Positions 1 through 5,656 of a DNA stretch of 10,493 nt are shown here, one piece after another. Origin of the DNA: Thalassotalea_E sp964620605 (GTDB lineage: Bacteria; Pseudomonadota; Gammaproteobacteria; Enterobacterales; Alteromonadaceae); assembly GCA_964620605.1 (NCBI GenBank), contig CAZUHQ010000129.1, positions 1 through 10,493 on the forward strand. The letters run 5' to 3'. The notes under the pieces are model-generated. The model worked only from the letters and a program-made list of their open reading frames with translations. It was not told the DNA's origin and did not search any database. The position numbers and the translations under genes were made by a program. Positions within the stretch are counted from its first letter, which is position 1; each line of letters opens with the position of its first letter.

Positions 1-164
1 AGCTTCCATGGATGGACTTGCGCGTCTTGTTTGTTTACCTAGCAACAGTTATCGGTAACATAGCAATATCAATAGTTGTTGCCGGTAATTTAAAAATTAA
101 GAAAGGTTACATTAACCACTATCACAACTGGTCGGACTTTTTTTGATTTTTTGAAAATAAAGTC

Positions 165-194
165 TTTACTCTAATAGAGTAGTTGCTCTATAAT
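165..194 (+). promoter_or_regulatory. sigma-70 type promoter of the candidate sRNA
   Basis: A perfect -10 hexamer TATAAT lies at 189-194, with a -35-like TTTACT at 165-170 (18 bp spacer; TTACTC at 166-171 gives 17). A perfect inverted repeat ACTCTA-A-TAGAGT (168-180) overlaps the end of the -35 and the spacer, and a third CTCTA half-site runs into the -10 (186-190), so the promoter looks able to bind a regulator. The expected transcription start is near 200-202. No open reading frame follows, only hairpins and a terminator. Seen: the hexamers and repeats. Inferred: promoter activity. Confidence 0.55.
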
Positions 195-200
195 GCATTT

Positions 201-289
201 GTTCCCTAGCGAACGCCTGTTGTAATAATTTTATATTCTAGCTTTCCCCAAAGCTATCGAGCCGAAGACACTGTCTTCGGCTTTTTTTT
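201..289 (+). ncRNA. candidate small RNA, about 90 nt
   Basis: Between a perfect TATAAT box and a strong terminator lies a short unit with no credible coding frame. It can fold into three hairpins: a weak GUUC/GAAC stem (201-214); a perfect 7-bp stem UAGCUUU/AAAGCUA with a CCCC tetraloop (239-256); and the terminator stem (260-282) followed by a run of T. A C-rich loop exposed in this way could pair with G-rich Shine-Dalgarno regions, as described for other regulatory RNAs. Spot 42 (enterics, vibrios) and ErsA (Pseudomonas) lie between polA and yihA; here yihA is about 4.5 kb downstream, so a positional relative is possible, but I see no sequence resemblance to E. coli Spot 42. The alternative is simply the end of an upstream transcript. 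The 5' end is estimated from the promoter. Confidence 0.5.
260..289 (+). terminator. Rho-independent terminator
   Basis: Perfect 10-bp stem AGCCGAAGAC / GTCTTCGGCT (260-269 and 273-282) with a three-base loop ACT, followed by a T tract that runs to 289. This is a textbook intrinsic terminator on the plus strand. It ends the candidate sRNA and/or any transcript entering from the left edge of the window. Confidence 0.9.
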
Positions 290-339
290 GCCTGAAATTT
301 ATCGCACAAAACTTTTCCACTAATTTTCGCAACCAAATC

Positions 340-353
340 TTGATCTATATCAA
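340..353 (+). promoter_or_regulatory. FNR/ANR-type binding site
   Basis: TTGATCTATATCAA is an exact match to the FNR consensus TTGAT-N4-ATCAA, 60 bp upstream of the regulator gene. Its centre is at 346.5. A class II FNR-activated promoter (site at about -41.5) would start near 388, and a -10-like TAATTT lies at 374-379, in fair agreement. FNR-family proteins are oxygen-sensing regulators that control cytochrome bd genes in many gammaproteobacteria, which fits the cydAB genes downstream. The match is seen directly; binding and whether it activates or represses are inferred. Confidence 0.7.
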
Positions 354-356
354 ACT

Positions 357-396
357 ATGTTTTAAAGTTTCAGTAATTTCTGAAACTTTAAAACAT
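357..396. promoter_or_regulatory. perfect 17-bp inverted repeat, probable operator of the GbsR-like regulator
   Basis: The left arm ATGTTTTAAAGTTTCAG (357-373) and right arm CTGAAACTTTAAAACAT (380-396) are perfect reverse complements separated by TAATTT. It lies 3 bp after the FNR-type box and ends 16 bp before the regulator's ATG. No T tract follows the repeat, and the AT-rich arms resemble a dimeric wHTH operator rather than a terminator. The TAATTT spacer could be the -10 element, so occupancy would block the promoter. GbsR/MarR-family proteins commonly bind palindromes in their own promoters, hence autoregulation is the simplest reading. As RNA it could also form a long hairpin just ahead of the start codon. 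Confidence 0.65.
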
Positions 397-412
397 AAAC
401 GGTTCATCTATT

Positions 413-961
413 ATGATCATGTCATCAAAAGTCGAAGCCTTTGTCTTACACTGTGGCGAAATGGGTAGCCGCTGGGGATTTAATCGTACCATAGGCCAAA
501 TGTATGGTTTGCTGACCATCAGTGAAGATGCATTAACCGCCAATGAGTTATCTGAACTGCTGAATATTTCCCGTGGCAATGTCAGCATGGGGATTAAAGA
601 GCTGCACTCGTGGCGCTTAATTCAGGTTCAGCATAAGCCGGGAGATCGCAAAGAATATTACAAGCCAGCAGGCTCGATCTGGGAAATGGCTAATCGTATT
701 TTTGAAGAAAGACGCAAACGCGAAATTGATCCTACCTTAAGCTTATTGCGTGATAACTTGCTTAATGAACCTGCGAATAACGAAGAGGTCTACGCTCAGG
801 ATAAAATGCGGGAAATTCACGACTTATTAGAAAGTATTACGTTTTTCGCCAGCGAGTTACAAACCATGAATCCCGATAAACTTAAAACCTTACTCAAACT
901 GGGATCGGGTGTCGGCAAGGTACTGGATATGAAAGACAAATTTTTAAAAAGTGGCAGTTAG
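413..961 (+). CDS. GbsR/MarR-family transcriptional regulator
   Basis: This encodes a 182-residue cytoplasmic DNA-binding protein of the GbsR branch of the MarR superfamily. A winged helix-turn-helix spans about residues 20-90: SRWGFNRTIGQMYGLL opens it, the recognition helix is SRGNVSMGIKELHSW (53-67), and the wing holds KPGDRKEYY (75-83). The C-terminal half is charged and helical, as expected for dimerisation. GbsR relatives were named for control of glycine-betaine synthesis, but the family is broad and nothing here points to betaine. The neighbours are cytochrome bd genes, so a respiratory regulator is more likely (inference). No Shine-Dalgarno is visible before the ATG at 413 or the in-frame ATG at 419; either could be used, and the predicted leader is only about 25 nt. 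An FNR-type box and a perfect palindrome precede the gene, and a terminator separates it from cydA. Confidence 0.9.
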   Translation: MIMSSKVEAFVLHCGEMGSRWGFNRTIGQMYGLLTISEDALTANELSELLNISRGNVSMGIKELHSWRLIQVQHKPGDRKEYYKPAGSIWEMANRIFEERRKREIDPTLSLLRDNLLNEPANNEEVYAQDKMREIHDLLESITFFASELQTMNPDKLKTLLKLGSGVGKVLDMKDKFLKSGS

Positions 962-974
962 TTATTATCACTTA

Positions 975-1010
975 GGGTAGTTAGAGCAGGTTCTAGCTGC
1001 CCCATTTTTT
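975..1010 (+). terminator. Rho-independent terminator after the regulator
   Basis: An 11-bp stem GGGTAGTTAGA / TCTAGCTGCCC (975-985 and 992-1002, with two G-U pairs in RNA) encloses the loop GCAGGT and is followed by CATTTTTT. It starts 13 bp after the regulator's stop codon. It implies that regulator and cydA are mostly separate transcripts, though the wobble pairs may allow read-through. Confidence 0.75.
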
Positions 1011-1055
1011 ATCACAAATTTTATTTTGCTGTGCCGTTTGCATGTTGTTCTTGCA

Positions 1056-1103
1056 GTGGCGCAATAAGCCACCTTTTGCCTAAATTTAGGCCAAGGTAAG
1101 GAG
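1056..1103 (+). promoter_or_regulatory. cydA leader: small hairpin, 14-bp palindrome and ribosome binding site
   Basis: A short stem GTGGC / GCCAC (1056-1060 and 1068-1072) with a 7-nt loop is followed by CTTTT. A perfect palindrome GCCTAAATTTAGGC (1078-1091) then ends 5 nt before the strong Shine-Dalgarno TAAGGAG (1097-1103), itself 5 nt from the cydA ATG. The palindrome could be a protein operator or an RNA element near the ribosome site. I could not identify a convincing promoter between 1011 and 1075; TTGCAT (1038-1043) with CAATAA (1062-1067) is the best weak candidate. Confidence 0.4.
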
Positions 1104-1108
1104 TTAAA

Positions 1109-2512
1109 ATGTTAGATACTGAGCTACTCTCTCGAATACAGTTTGCCGTTAATATTAGTTTTCACATTCTGTTTCCTACCATCACCATTGCCATGTGCTG
1201 GTTTCTGGTGTTTTTTAAGGTGCAGTTTGATCGCACCGGTAATGCGGTGTGGATGCGTGCTTATCGCTTCTGGGTCAAAATCTTCGCCCTGACTTTTGCC
1301 ATCGGCGTAGTCAGCGGCATTACCATGTCGTTCCAGTTCGGCACCAACTGGCCGGGATTTATGGAAAAAGTCGGCAATATCGCAGGGCCTTTGCTAGGCT
1401 ATGAAGTGCTGACGGCATTTTTCCTTGAAGCGACGTTTCTCGGTATTATGCTCTTTGGCATCAAGCGAGTACCGGCGAAAATCCACACCCTGGCAACCAT
1501 CATAGTAGCCATTGGTACCAGCTTATCAGCATTCTGGATTTTATCGCTAAATTCATGGATGCAAACACCAACCGGTTTTGAGCTTAGAGATGGCATTGCC
1601 TACCCAGTTGACTGGCTGGCGATTATTTTTAACCCGTCTTTTGGTTATCGTTTTACTCATATGCTGATCGCATCTGGCCTAACAGTGAGCTTTTTAATTG
1701 CCGGTGTTAGTGCATTTCGTCTATTGCAGGGCGATGATAAACGCGCACCTCGGTTAACGCTAAAAGTTGCGATTACTGCCGCCATGATACTGGCACCATT
1801 ACAAGCCTTTGTCGGCGACCTGCACGGCTTGAATACCTTTAAACATCAACCGGAAAAAATAGCAGCAATTGAAGGGGTTTGGCATACTGAACAAGGCGCG
1901 CCACTGCTACTGTTTGCACTGCCAAATGAACAAACGAAAAGCAATGATTTTGCCATTAGCATTCCCAAACTCGCCAGCTTAATACTTACCCATGATCTTG
2001 ATGGAGAAATTAAAGGGTTGAGTGAGTTTGAACACACACCACCGGTTAAACCGGTATTCTTTAGCTTTCGCATCATGGTTGCCATGGGCTTGTTGATGAT
2101 TTTAGTCGCCTGGCTTGCAGGCTATAAACTATATCGCCAACGTATGCAGCAACAACCGTTTCCTCGTTGGTTATTAAAAATATTAGTGACGATGAGTTTC
2201 TCCGGCTGGATTGCGACCTTGGCAGGCTGGTATGTTACGGAAATTGGCCGACAGCCATATTTAGTGCGCGGCGTGTTAATGGTTAGAGATGCAGTGACTG
2301 ACCTTGCGCCGGAAAATGTTGGTTTGTCATTAATGCTCTATATAGTCCTCTACTGTGTCTTGCTGATCGCTTATTTAACTACGCTATTTATTATGGCGAT
2401 GCGAGCAGTCGAGATTGAAGAAATTCAGGATGATGAACATAAAAAGCCTGTTAACACTGACCGCAATAACGCGCCACTCACCTCTTTTTCACAGGAGCAA
2501 GCCAATGTTTGA
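1109..2512 (+). CDS. cydA: cytochrome bd-type quinol oxidase subunit I, cyanide-insensitive (short Q-loop) type
   Basis: This is the haem-bearing inner-membrane subunit that oxidises quinol and reduces oxygen to water. All expected ligands are visible: H19, E99 and E107 (GYE, FLE), H184 (RFTHM), M323 in SFRIM, and E378 in GWYVTEIGRQP, which aligns with E. coli E445. Quinol-site residues K250 and E255 (QPEKIAAIE) are also present. The protein has 467 residues against about 520 in E. coli CydA. The loop between QPEKIAAIE and SFRIM is about 70 residues shorter, which marks the CIO/CioA (short Q-loop) type. The normally invariant GRQPW motif reads GRQPY (380-384). About nine membrane segments and an acidic, polar C-terminal tail follow the family pattern. 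The start has the strong ribosome site TAAGGAG 5 nt away. The gene overlaps cydB by 8 nt, indicating co-translation. CioA would be an equally good name. Confidence 0.95.
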   Translation: MLDTELLSRIQFAVNISFHILFPTITIAMCWFLVFFKVQFDRTGNAVWMRAYRFWVKIFALTFAIGVVSGITMSFQFGTNWPGFMEKVGNIAGPLLGYEVLTAFFLEATFLGIMLFGIKRVPAKIHTLATIIVAIGTSLSAFWILSLNSWMQTPTGFELRDGIAYPVDWLAIIFNPSFGYRFTHMLIASGLTVSFLIAGVSAFRLLQGDDKRAPRLTLKVAITAAMILAPLQAFVGDLHGLNTFKHQPEKIAAIEGVWHTEQGAPLLLFALPNEQTKSNDFAISIPKLASLILTHDLDGEIKGLSEFEHTPPVKPVFFSFRIMVAMGLLMILVAWLAGYKLYRQRMQQQPFPRWLLKILVTMSFSGWIATLAGWYVTEIGRQPYLVRGVLMVRDAVTDLAPENVGLSLMLYIVLYCVLLIAYLTTLFIMAMRAVEIEEIQDDEHKKPVNTDRNNAPLTSFSQEQANV

Positions 2513-3503
2513 TCAAAGCACGCTCGCGATTATTTTTGCCAGCCTGATGGCATTTTCAACCTTGGTTTATGCAATTTTAGATGGTTATGATCTCGGAGTT
2601 GGCATCTTGCTACCATTAAATAACCCAAACGACAGCGATACCATGATCGCCTCTATCGGCCCGTTTTGGGATGCCAACGAAACCTGGCTGGTTCTGGCAG
2701 TCGGTTTACTGTTAATCGCGTTTCCGAGTGCCCACAGCATGATCTTTAAGGCGCTGTATTTACCGACGGTATTTATGTTGATCGGCCTGATCTTACGTGG
2801 CGTCGCTTTTGATTTTCGTGCCAAAGCAGCATTTAATCATAAAGCAACCTGGAACAGGGCATTTAAGCTCGGTTCATTTTTAGCCTCATCAGCTCAGGGC
2901 TATATGCTCGGTATGTATGTGATGGGGTTTGATCTAAGCACAAGCAGTATCGTCTTTGCGCTACTCAGTGCCATCGGCGTAAGCTCCGCCTATAGCTTTA
3001 TCGGCGCTTGCTGGCTGATCATGAAAACCGAGGGCGAATTGCAACAGCGCGCGATTCGTTATGCCAAACGTACTTTAGTTATCAGTTTTATCGGTATTTT
3101 TCTGGTATCTGCCGCTAACTTGCTGCTCGATAACAGTATTTATTTGCGCTGGTTGGATTCATCATTTAGCTTATTACTGTTAGTTATCCCATTATCAGTT
3201 ATCTTGCTATTTATTTATGGCTGGCGCGCGATTAATACGATTGAAACTCAGCAGTTAAGTAATGAAGCAACACCATTTCTCTGCTGTATCGCAATTTTCC
3301 TGCTGACATTTTTAGGGCTGGCAATCAGTTTTTATCCTTATATAGTTCCGAATCAGCTGACGATCTGGCAGGCAGTATCAGCCGCGGAATCCTTAAATTT
3401 CCTGCTTTATGGCGCATTGTTTGTTATCCCGGCGATCGTCGGCTACACCATATTCTCGTACTGGGTATTCTGGGGCAAAGTGGAAGATTTACGTTATTAC
3501 TAA
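2505..3503 (+). CDS. cydB: cytochrome bd-type quinol oxidase subunit II
   Basis: The 332-residue partner subunit of CydA is a multi-spanning inner-membrane protein that binds no haem itself but is required for oxidase assembly and the proton path. Family hallmarks are LDGYDLGVG near residues 25-33 and GPFWDANETW at 52-61, giving the conserved acidic residues D26, D29 and D56. About eight to nine hydrophobic segments follow. The frame is open further upstream to 2415, but that would lie inside cydA. The ATG at 2505 has ACAGGAG at 2491-2497 with a 7-nt spacer, and the protein then starts just before the first membrane helix as in relatives. No cydX-like small ORF follows, which is usual for the CIO type. 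The ending VFWGKVEDLRYY is intact. Confidence 0.94.
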   Translation: MFDQSTLAIIFASLMAFSTLVYAILDGYDLGVGILLPLNNPNDSDTMIASIGPFWDANETWLVLAVGLLLIAFPSAHSMIFKALYLPTVFMLIGLILRGVAFDFRAKAAFNHKATWNRAFKLGSFLASSAQGYMLGMYVMGFDLSTSSIVFALLSAIGVSSAYSFIGACWLIMKTEGELQQRAIRYAKRTLVISFIGIFLVSAANLLLDNSIYLRWLDSSFSLLLLVIPLSVILLFIYGWRAINTIETQQLSNEATPFLCCIAIFLLTFLGLAISFYPYIVPNQLTIWQAVSAAESLNFLLYGALFVIPAIVGYTIFSYWVFWGKVEDLRYY

Positions 3504-3516
3504 AAGAGTTAGGATA

Positions 3517-3549
3517 GCGGCGAATATTAATTTCCGCCGTTGTTCTTTG
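3517..3549 (+). terminator. possible weak terminator after cydB
   Basis: A short GC stem CGGCG / CGCCG (3518-3522 and 3535-3539) with a 12-nt AT-rich loop is followed by TTGTTCTTTG, a T-rich but interrupted tail. It sits 14 bp after the cydB stop codon. It is a poor intrinsic terminator and could let transcription continue into chrA. Confidence 0.3.
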
Positions 3550-3575
3550 ACTATTACAAATGTCCGATAGACAAT
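3547..3575 (+). promoter_or_regulatory. possible promoter of chrA
   Basis: TTGACT (3547-3552) and GACAAT (3570-3575) are spaced 17 bp and would start transcription about 25 nt before the chrA ATG. The -35 is a close match, the -10 only fair. It overlaps the tail of the weak hairpin after cydB. This supports chrA having at least some expression independent of cydAB. Confidence 0.35.
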
Positions 3576-3607
3576 AGTATTACAGGTAAATATAGCGCAC
3601 TTTATTA

Positions 3608-4762
3608 ATGTTACTGATTATTTTTAAACACTTTTTCTGGCTTGGCTGTATCAGTTTTGGCGGCCCAGCTGCACATATTGGTTATTTTCAGCAGAAATTT
3701 ATTCAGCAGCTGCGCTGGTTTAGTCAGCAAGAATATGGCCAAATCGTCGCGTTAAGTCAATTTTTACCAGGGCCCGGTTCCAGTCAGGTCGGTTTTGCCC
3801 TCGGCTATCAAAAAGCGGGCGTCGCCGGTGGCTTAACGGCATTTATTGCCTTTACTTTACCTTCGTTTATTTTGATGCTGATAATCGCCAGTTTAAGTTA
3901 TCAATTTACCGATAATATTTACTTTTATGGTGTCATTCACGGCTTAAAACTGCTCGCTGTCGTGGTGGTCGCCGATGCAGTCTTTACCATGTACCAAAGT
4001 TTTTGCCGCGATAAAGTCACCCGATGCATAGCGATAATTTCAGCAGCCGTATTGCTCAGTTATAGCGGAGTATTTAGCCAGCTGCTGGTATTGTTCACCG
4101 CGGCAATTATTGGAGTTAACTGTTTAGCGAATAACGCACTTGGCGCTGATAGCCCGCAAAGCCCGGCGAAAATTTCCTGGCTACCCTTGCTGGCTTTTAT
4201 CGCTTTACTGGTACTTCTGCCCGGATTCGCGCAAACCTCACACCAATGGCAATTGGCGGCAGATTTTTATCAGGCAGGCAGTCTGGTGTTTGGTGGTGGT
4301 CATGTGGTATTACCCTTGCTGCAAAGCTTACTGGCAGAACAAATTTCCACCGATGCTTTCCTGACCGGTTATGCCACAGCTCAGGCAGTGCCTGGCCCCA
4401 TGTTTACCCTAGCAACATTTTTAGGTTTCCATTTATCGCCGGGGTTTCCCGTACTCGGCGCTTTAATCGCGACAATTACGATATTTCTACCCGGCTTTTT
4501 ATTGATGCTGGCATTTTTAAAAAATTGGCATGGATTGGCGAGTTTGCCAAGAGTGTCAGGCGCAATTCAAGCAATCAATGCCGCCGTGGTAGGTTTATTA
4601 TTAAGCGCGCTTTACCTGCCAGTATTTCAGTCATCGGTGAGTAATGGCACAGATATGGCGTTAGTCTTGATAGGTTTATTGCTGTTAAAGCAAATGAAAA
4701 CTCCGATAGCGGTTCTGGTATTAGGCTTTGCTTTAATAGGAATAGTAGTGACGTTGAATTAA
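3608..4762 (+). CDS. chrA: ChrA-family chromate transporter, two-domain form
   Basis: A 384-residue inner-membrane protein of the CHR family. Characterised members expel chromate, but many chromosomal relatives have unknown substrates. Both homologous halves are present. The N-terminal half has FGGPAAHIGYF (17-27) and QFLPGPGSSQ (51-60); the C-terminal half repeats these as FGGGHVVLPLL (228-238) and AQAVPGPMFT (258-267). Many hydrophobic helices fill the rest. Size is at the low end of the long-chain group (about 400). The ATG at 3608 is the first possible start after an in-frame TAG at 3593; no Shine-Dalgarno is visible, so translation may be weak. It lies 104 bp after cydB on the same strand, but has its own possible promoter. 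No chrB-like regulator is nearby. Family is certain; chromate as substrate is inferred from the family name. Confidence 0.9.
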   Translation: MLLIIFKHFFWLGCISFGGPAAHIGYFQQKFIQQLRWFSQQEYGQIVALSQFLPGPGSSQVGFALGYQKAGVAGGLTAFIAFTLPSFILMLIIASLSYQFTDNIYFYGVIHGLKLLAVVVVADAVFTMYQSFCRDKVTRCIAIISAAVLLSYSGVFSQLLVLFTAAIIGVNCLANNALGADSPQSPAKISWLPLLAFIALLVLLPGFAQTSHQWQLAADFYQAGSLVFGGGHVVLPLLQSLLAEQISTDAFLTGYATAQAVPGPMFTLATFLGFHLSPGFPVLGALIATITIFLPGFLLMLAFLKNWHGLASLPRVSGAIQAINAAVVGLLLSALYLPVFQSSVSNGTDMALVLIGLLLLKQMKTPIAVLVLGFALIGIVVTLN

Positions 4763-4793
4763 GGCCAAGTAATAGTGATTACTTGGCCTTTTT
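4761..4793 (+). terminator. Rho-independent terminator after chrA
   Basis: A perfect 13-bp stem AAGGCCAAGTAAT / ATTACTTGGCCTT (4761-4773 and 4778-4790) with a 4-nt loop AGTG continues into TTT. Its first two bases belong to the chrA stop codon. It lies between the convergent chrA and yihA. On the minus strand the tail is only TTAATTC, so it would end yihA transcripts less efficiently. Confidence 0.85.
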
Positions 4794-4808
4794 AAGGAAC
4801 CGCACAAA

Positions 4809-5447
4809 TTATTGTTCAACTAATTCGTCTTCGTCATTGGCACTCAACCATTGACAGATAACGCGATTCGCCTGCTCGACTCCAGATTTCTTCAATGAAG
4901 AAAATGCCTGTACTTTAATATCGGCATTGAGCGGTTTTAAGGTTTTCTTCACTTTCAGCACTTCGGCGCTGGCTTTACCCTGCGATAACTTATCGGATTT
5001 AGTTAACAGCACTAATACCGGCAATTCGCTGTCAGCCGCCCATTCGATCAGATCCTGATCGAGATCTTTTAACGGATGGCGAATATCCATTAATACCACC
5101 AGGCCCTGCAAACTTTCTCGTTTTTCCAGATATTCACCTAATGCCTTTTGCCATTTCTTTTTCATTTCCAATGGCACTTTGGCAAAACCATAACCAGGCA
5201 AATCTACCAGCCGCTGCCCCTCATTTACTTCAAAGACGTTGATCAACTGAGTGCGCCCTGGCGTTTTACTGGTACGGGCAAGGTTTTTTTGCTGAGTCAA
5301 AGCGTTTAACGCACTGGACTTTCCTGCGTTGGAACGCCCGGCAAACGCCACTTCAATCCCGCTATCTTCCGGTAAATGTCGAATATCAGGGGCGCTAATG
5401 ACAAAGCTTGCTTGATGCAAATTAATTTCAGGAGTAGACAAACTCAA
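4809..5447 (-). CDS. yihA: ribosome biogenesis GTP-binding protein YihA/EngB (YsxC)
   Basis: A 212-residue TRAFAC-class GTPase that acts in assembly of the 50S ribosomal subunit and is essential in many bacteria. All nucleotide-binding motifs are intact: G1 GRSNAGKS (37-44), the G2 region KTPGRTQ (61-67), G3 DLPG (82-85), G4 TKSD (149-152) and G5 SSL (183-185). Family signatures SAPDIRHLPEDSGIEVAFAG and MDIRHPLKDLD match the E. coli protein closely. The start codon is TTG at 5447. An in-frame TAG lies 12 nt upstream (minus strand), and no ATG occurs before residue M95, inside the GTPase domain, so TTG is the only start near the expected N-terminus; AGAGCGGA just upstream is a weak ribosome site. 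The C-terminus is a short acidic tail. The gene is convergent with chrA and divergent from the cytochrome c gene, an arrangement common near yihA in gammaproteobacteria. Confidence 0.96.
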   Translation of the reverse strand: MSLSTPEINLHQASFVISAPDIRHLPEDSGIEVAFAGRSNAGKSSALNALTQQKNLARTSKTPGRTQLINVFEVNEGQRLVDLPGYGFAKVPLEMKKKWQKALGEYLEKRESLQGLVVLMDIRHPLKDLDQDLIEWAADSELPVLVLLTKSDKLSQGKASAEVLKVKKTLKPLNADIKVQAFSSLKKSGVEQANRVICQWLSANDEDELVEQ

Positions 5448-5467
5448 TTTCCGCTCTAACTAAATTT

Positions 5468-5488
5468 AAAAGCGATTATATCGCTTTT
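5468..5488 (-). promoter_or_regulatory. yihA -10 box embedded in a palindrome
   Basis: On the minus strand a perfect TATAAT occupies 5480-5475, 28-33 bp upstream of the yihA TTG, inside a perfect inverted repeat AAAAGCGAT-TAT-ATCGCTTTT (5468-5488). The expected start is near 5468. No good -35 is visible at normal spacing, only T-rich sequence. The repeat with its T tail on the plus strand could alternatively act as a terminator-like hairpin, but no plus-strand gene ends here. An operator overlapping the -10 is the other reading. Confidence 0.45.
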
Positions 5489-5542
5489 TTACTAAAATAA
5501 ATAAAAACCACGTTTTTTTTGGTGTTTTTTTCTTAGGCACTA

Positions 5543-5570
5543 TTAAACCTTAAGCAGTTTCGTGTAAAAT
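5543..5570 (+). promoter_or_regulatory. possible promoter of the tetrahaem cytochrome gene
   Basis: TAAAAT at 5565-5570 is a good -10; the only -35 at 16 bp spacing is TTAAAC (5543-5548), a weak match. Poly-T tracts (5513-5520 and 5525-5531) lie just upstream and could act as an UP-like element. The predicted leader of about 80 nt would include the GCTCTA palindrome at 5606-5619. Confidence 0.4.
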
Positions 5571-5605
5571 GCCGCGTTAAACAGTCAATTTAAAAATAAC
5601 TTGGT

Positions 5606-5619
5606 TAGAGCGTGCTCTA
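5606..5619. repeat. TAGAGC-GT-GCTCTA palindrome in the cytochrome c leader
   Basis: A perfect 6+6 bp inverted repeat with a 2-bp centre lies 37 bp before the cytochrome c start codon. The overlapping 9-mer GTTAGAGCG (5604-5612) recurs in inverted orientation at 5452-5460 just upstream of yihA, so the two divergent genes carry facing copies. GCTCTA also overlaps the -10 of the sRNA promoter (185-190). A shared regulator site is possible; chance is not excluded. Confidence 0.35.
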
Positions 5620-5656
5620 GTAACAAATCAAGTTGAATAAAAACAGAGAGCAAGTC

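Noticed and set aside
193..225. A 10-codon ORF starting at the ATG overlapping the TATAAT box.
   Set aside because: No ribosome site, begins inside the -10 element, and is far too short to support.
201..289. Direct identification of the sRNA candidate as Spot 42 (spf).
   Set aside because: The 5' region and terminator do not resemble E. coli Spot 42; only the possible neighbourhood is similar.
1..412. CRISPR array, tRNA or insertion sequence in the left non-coding region.
   Set aside because: No regularly spaced repeats, cloverleaf or terminal inverted repeats with a transposase were seen.
2415..2504. A 30-residue N-terminal extension of CydB.
   Set aside because: It lies within cydA, is not hydrophobic or family-like, and the ATG at 2505 has a good ribosome site.
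3504..3607. A cydX/cbdX small subunit gene after cydB.
   Set aside because: The only ATG frame (3560) stops after five codons, and CIO-type oxidases usually lack CydX.
4140..4644. Two overlapping plus-strand ORFs of 74 and 132 codons inside chrA.
   Set aside because: They are other-frame shadows of an intact chrA, with no recognisable domain.
5633..5656. Upstream TTG start for the cytochrome c gene.
   Set aside because: It would put eight polar residues before a good signal peptide; the ATG at 5657 has a proper ribosome site.
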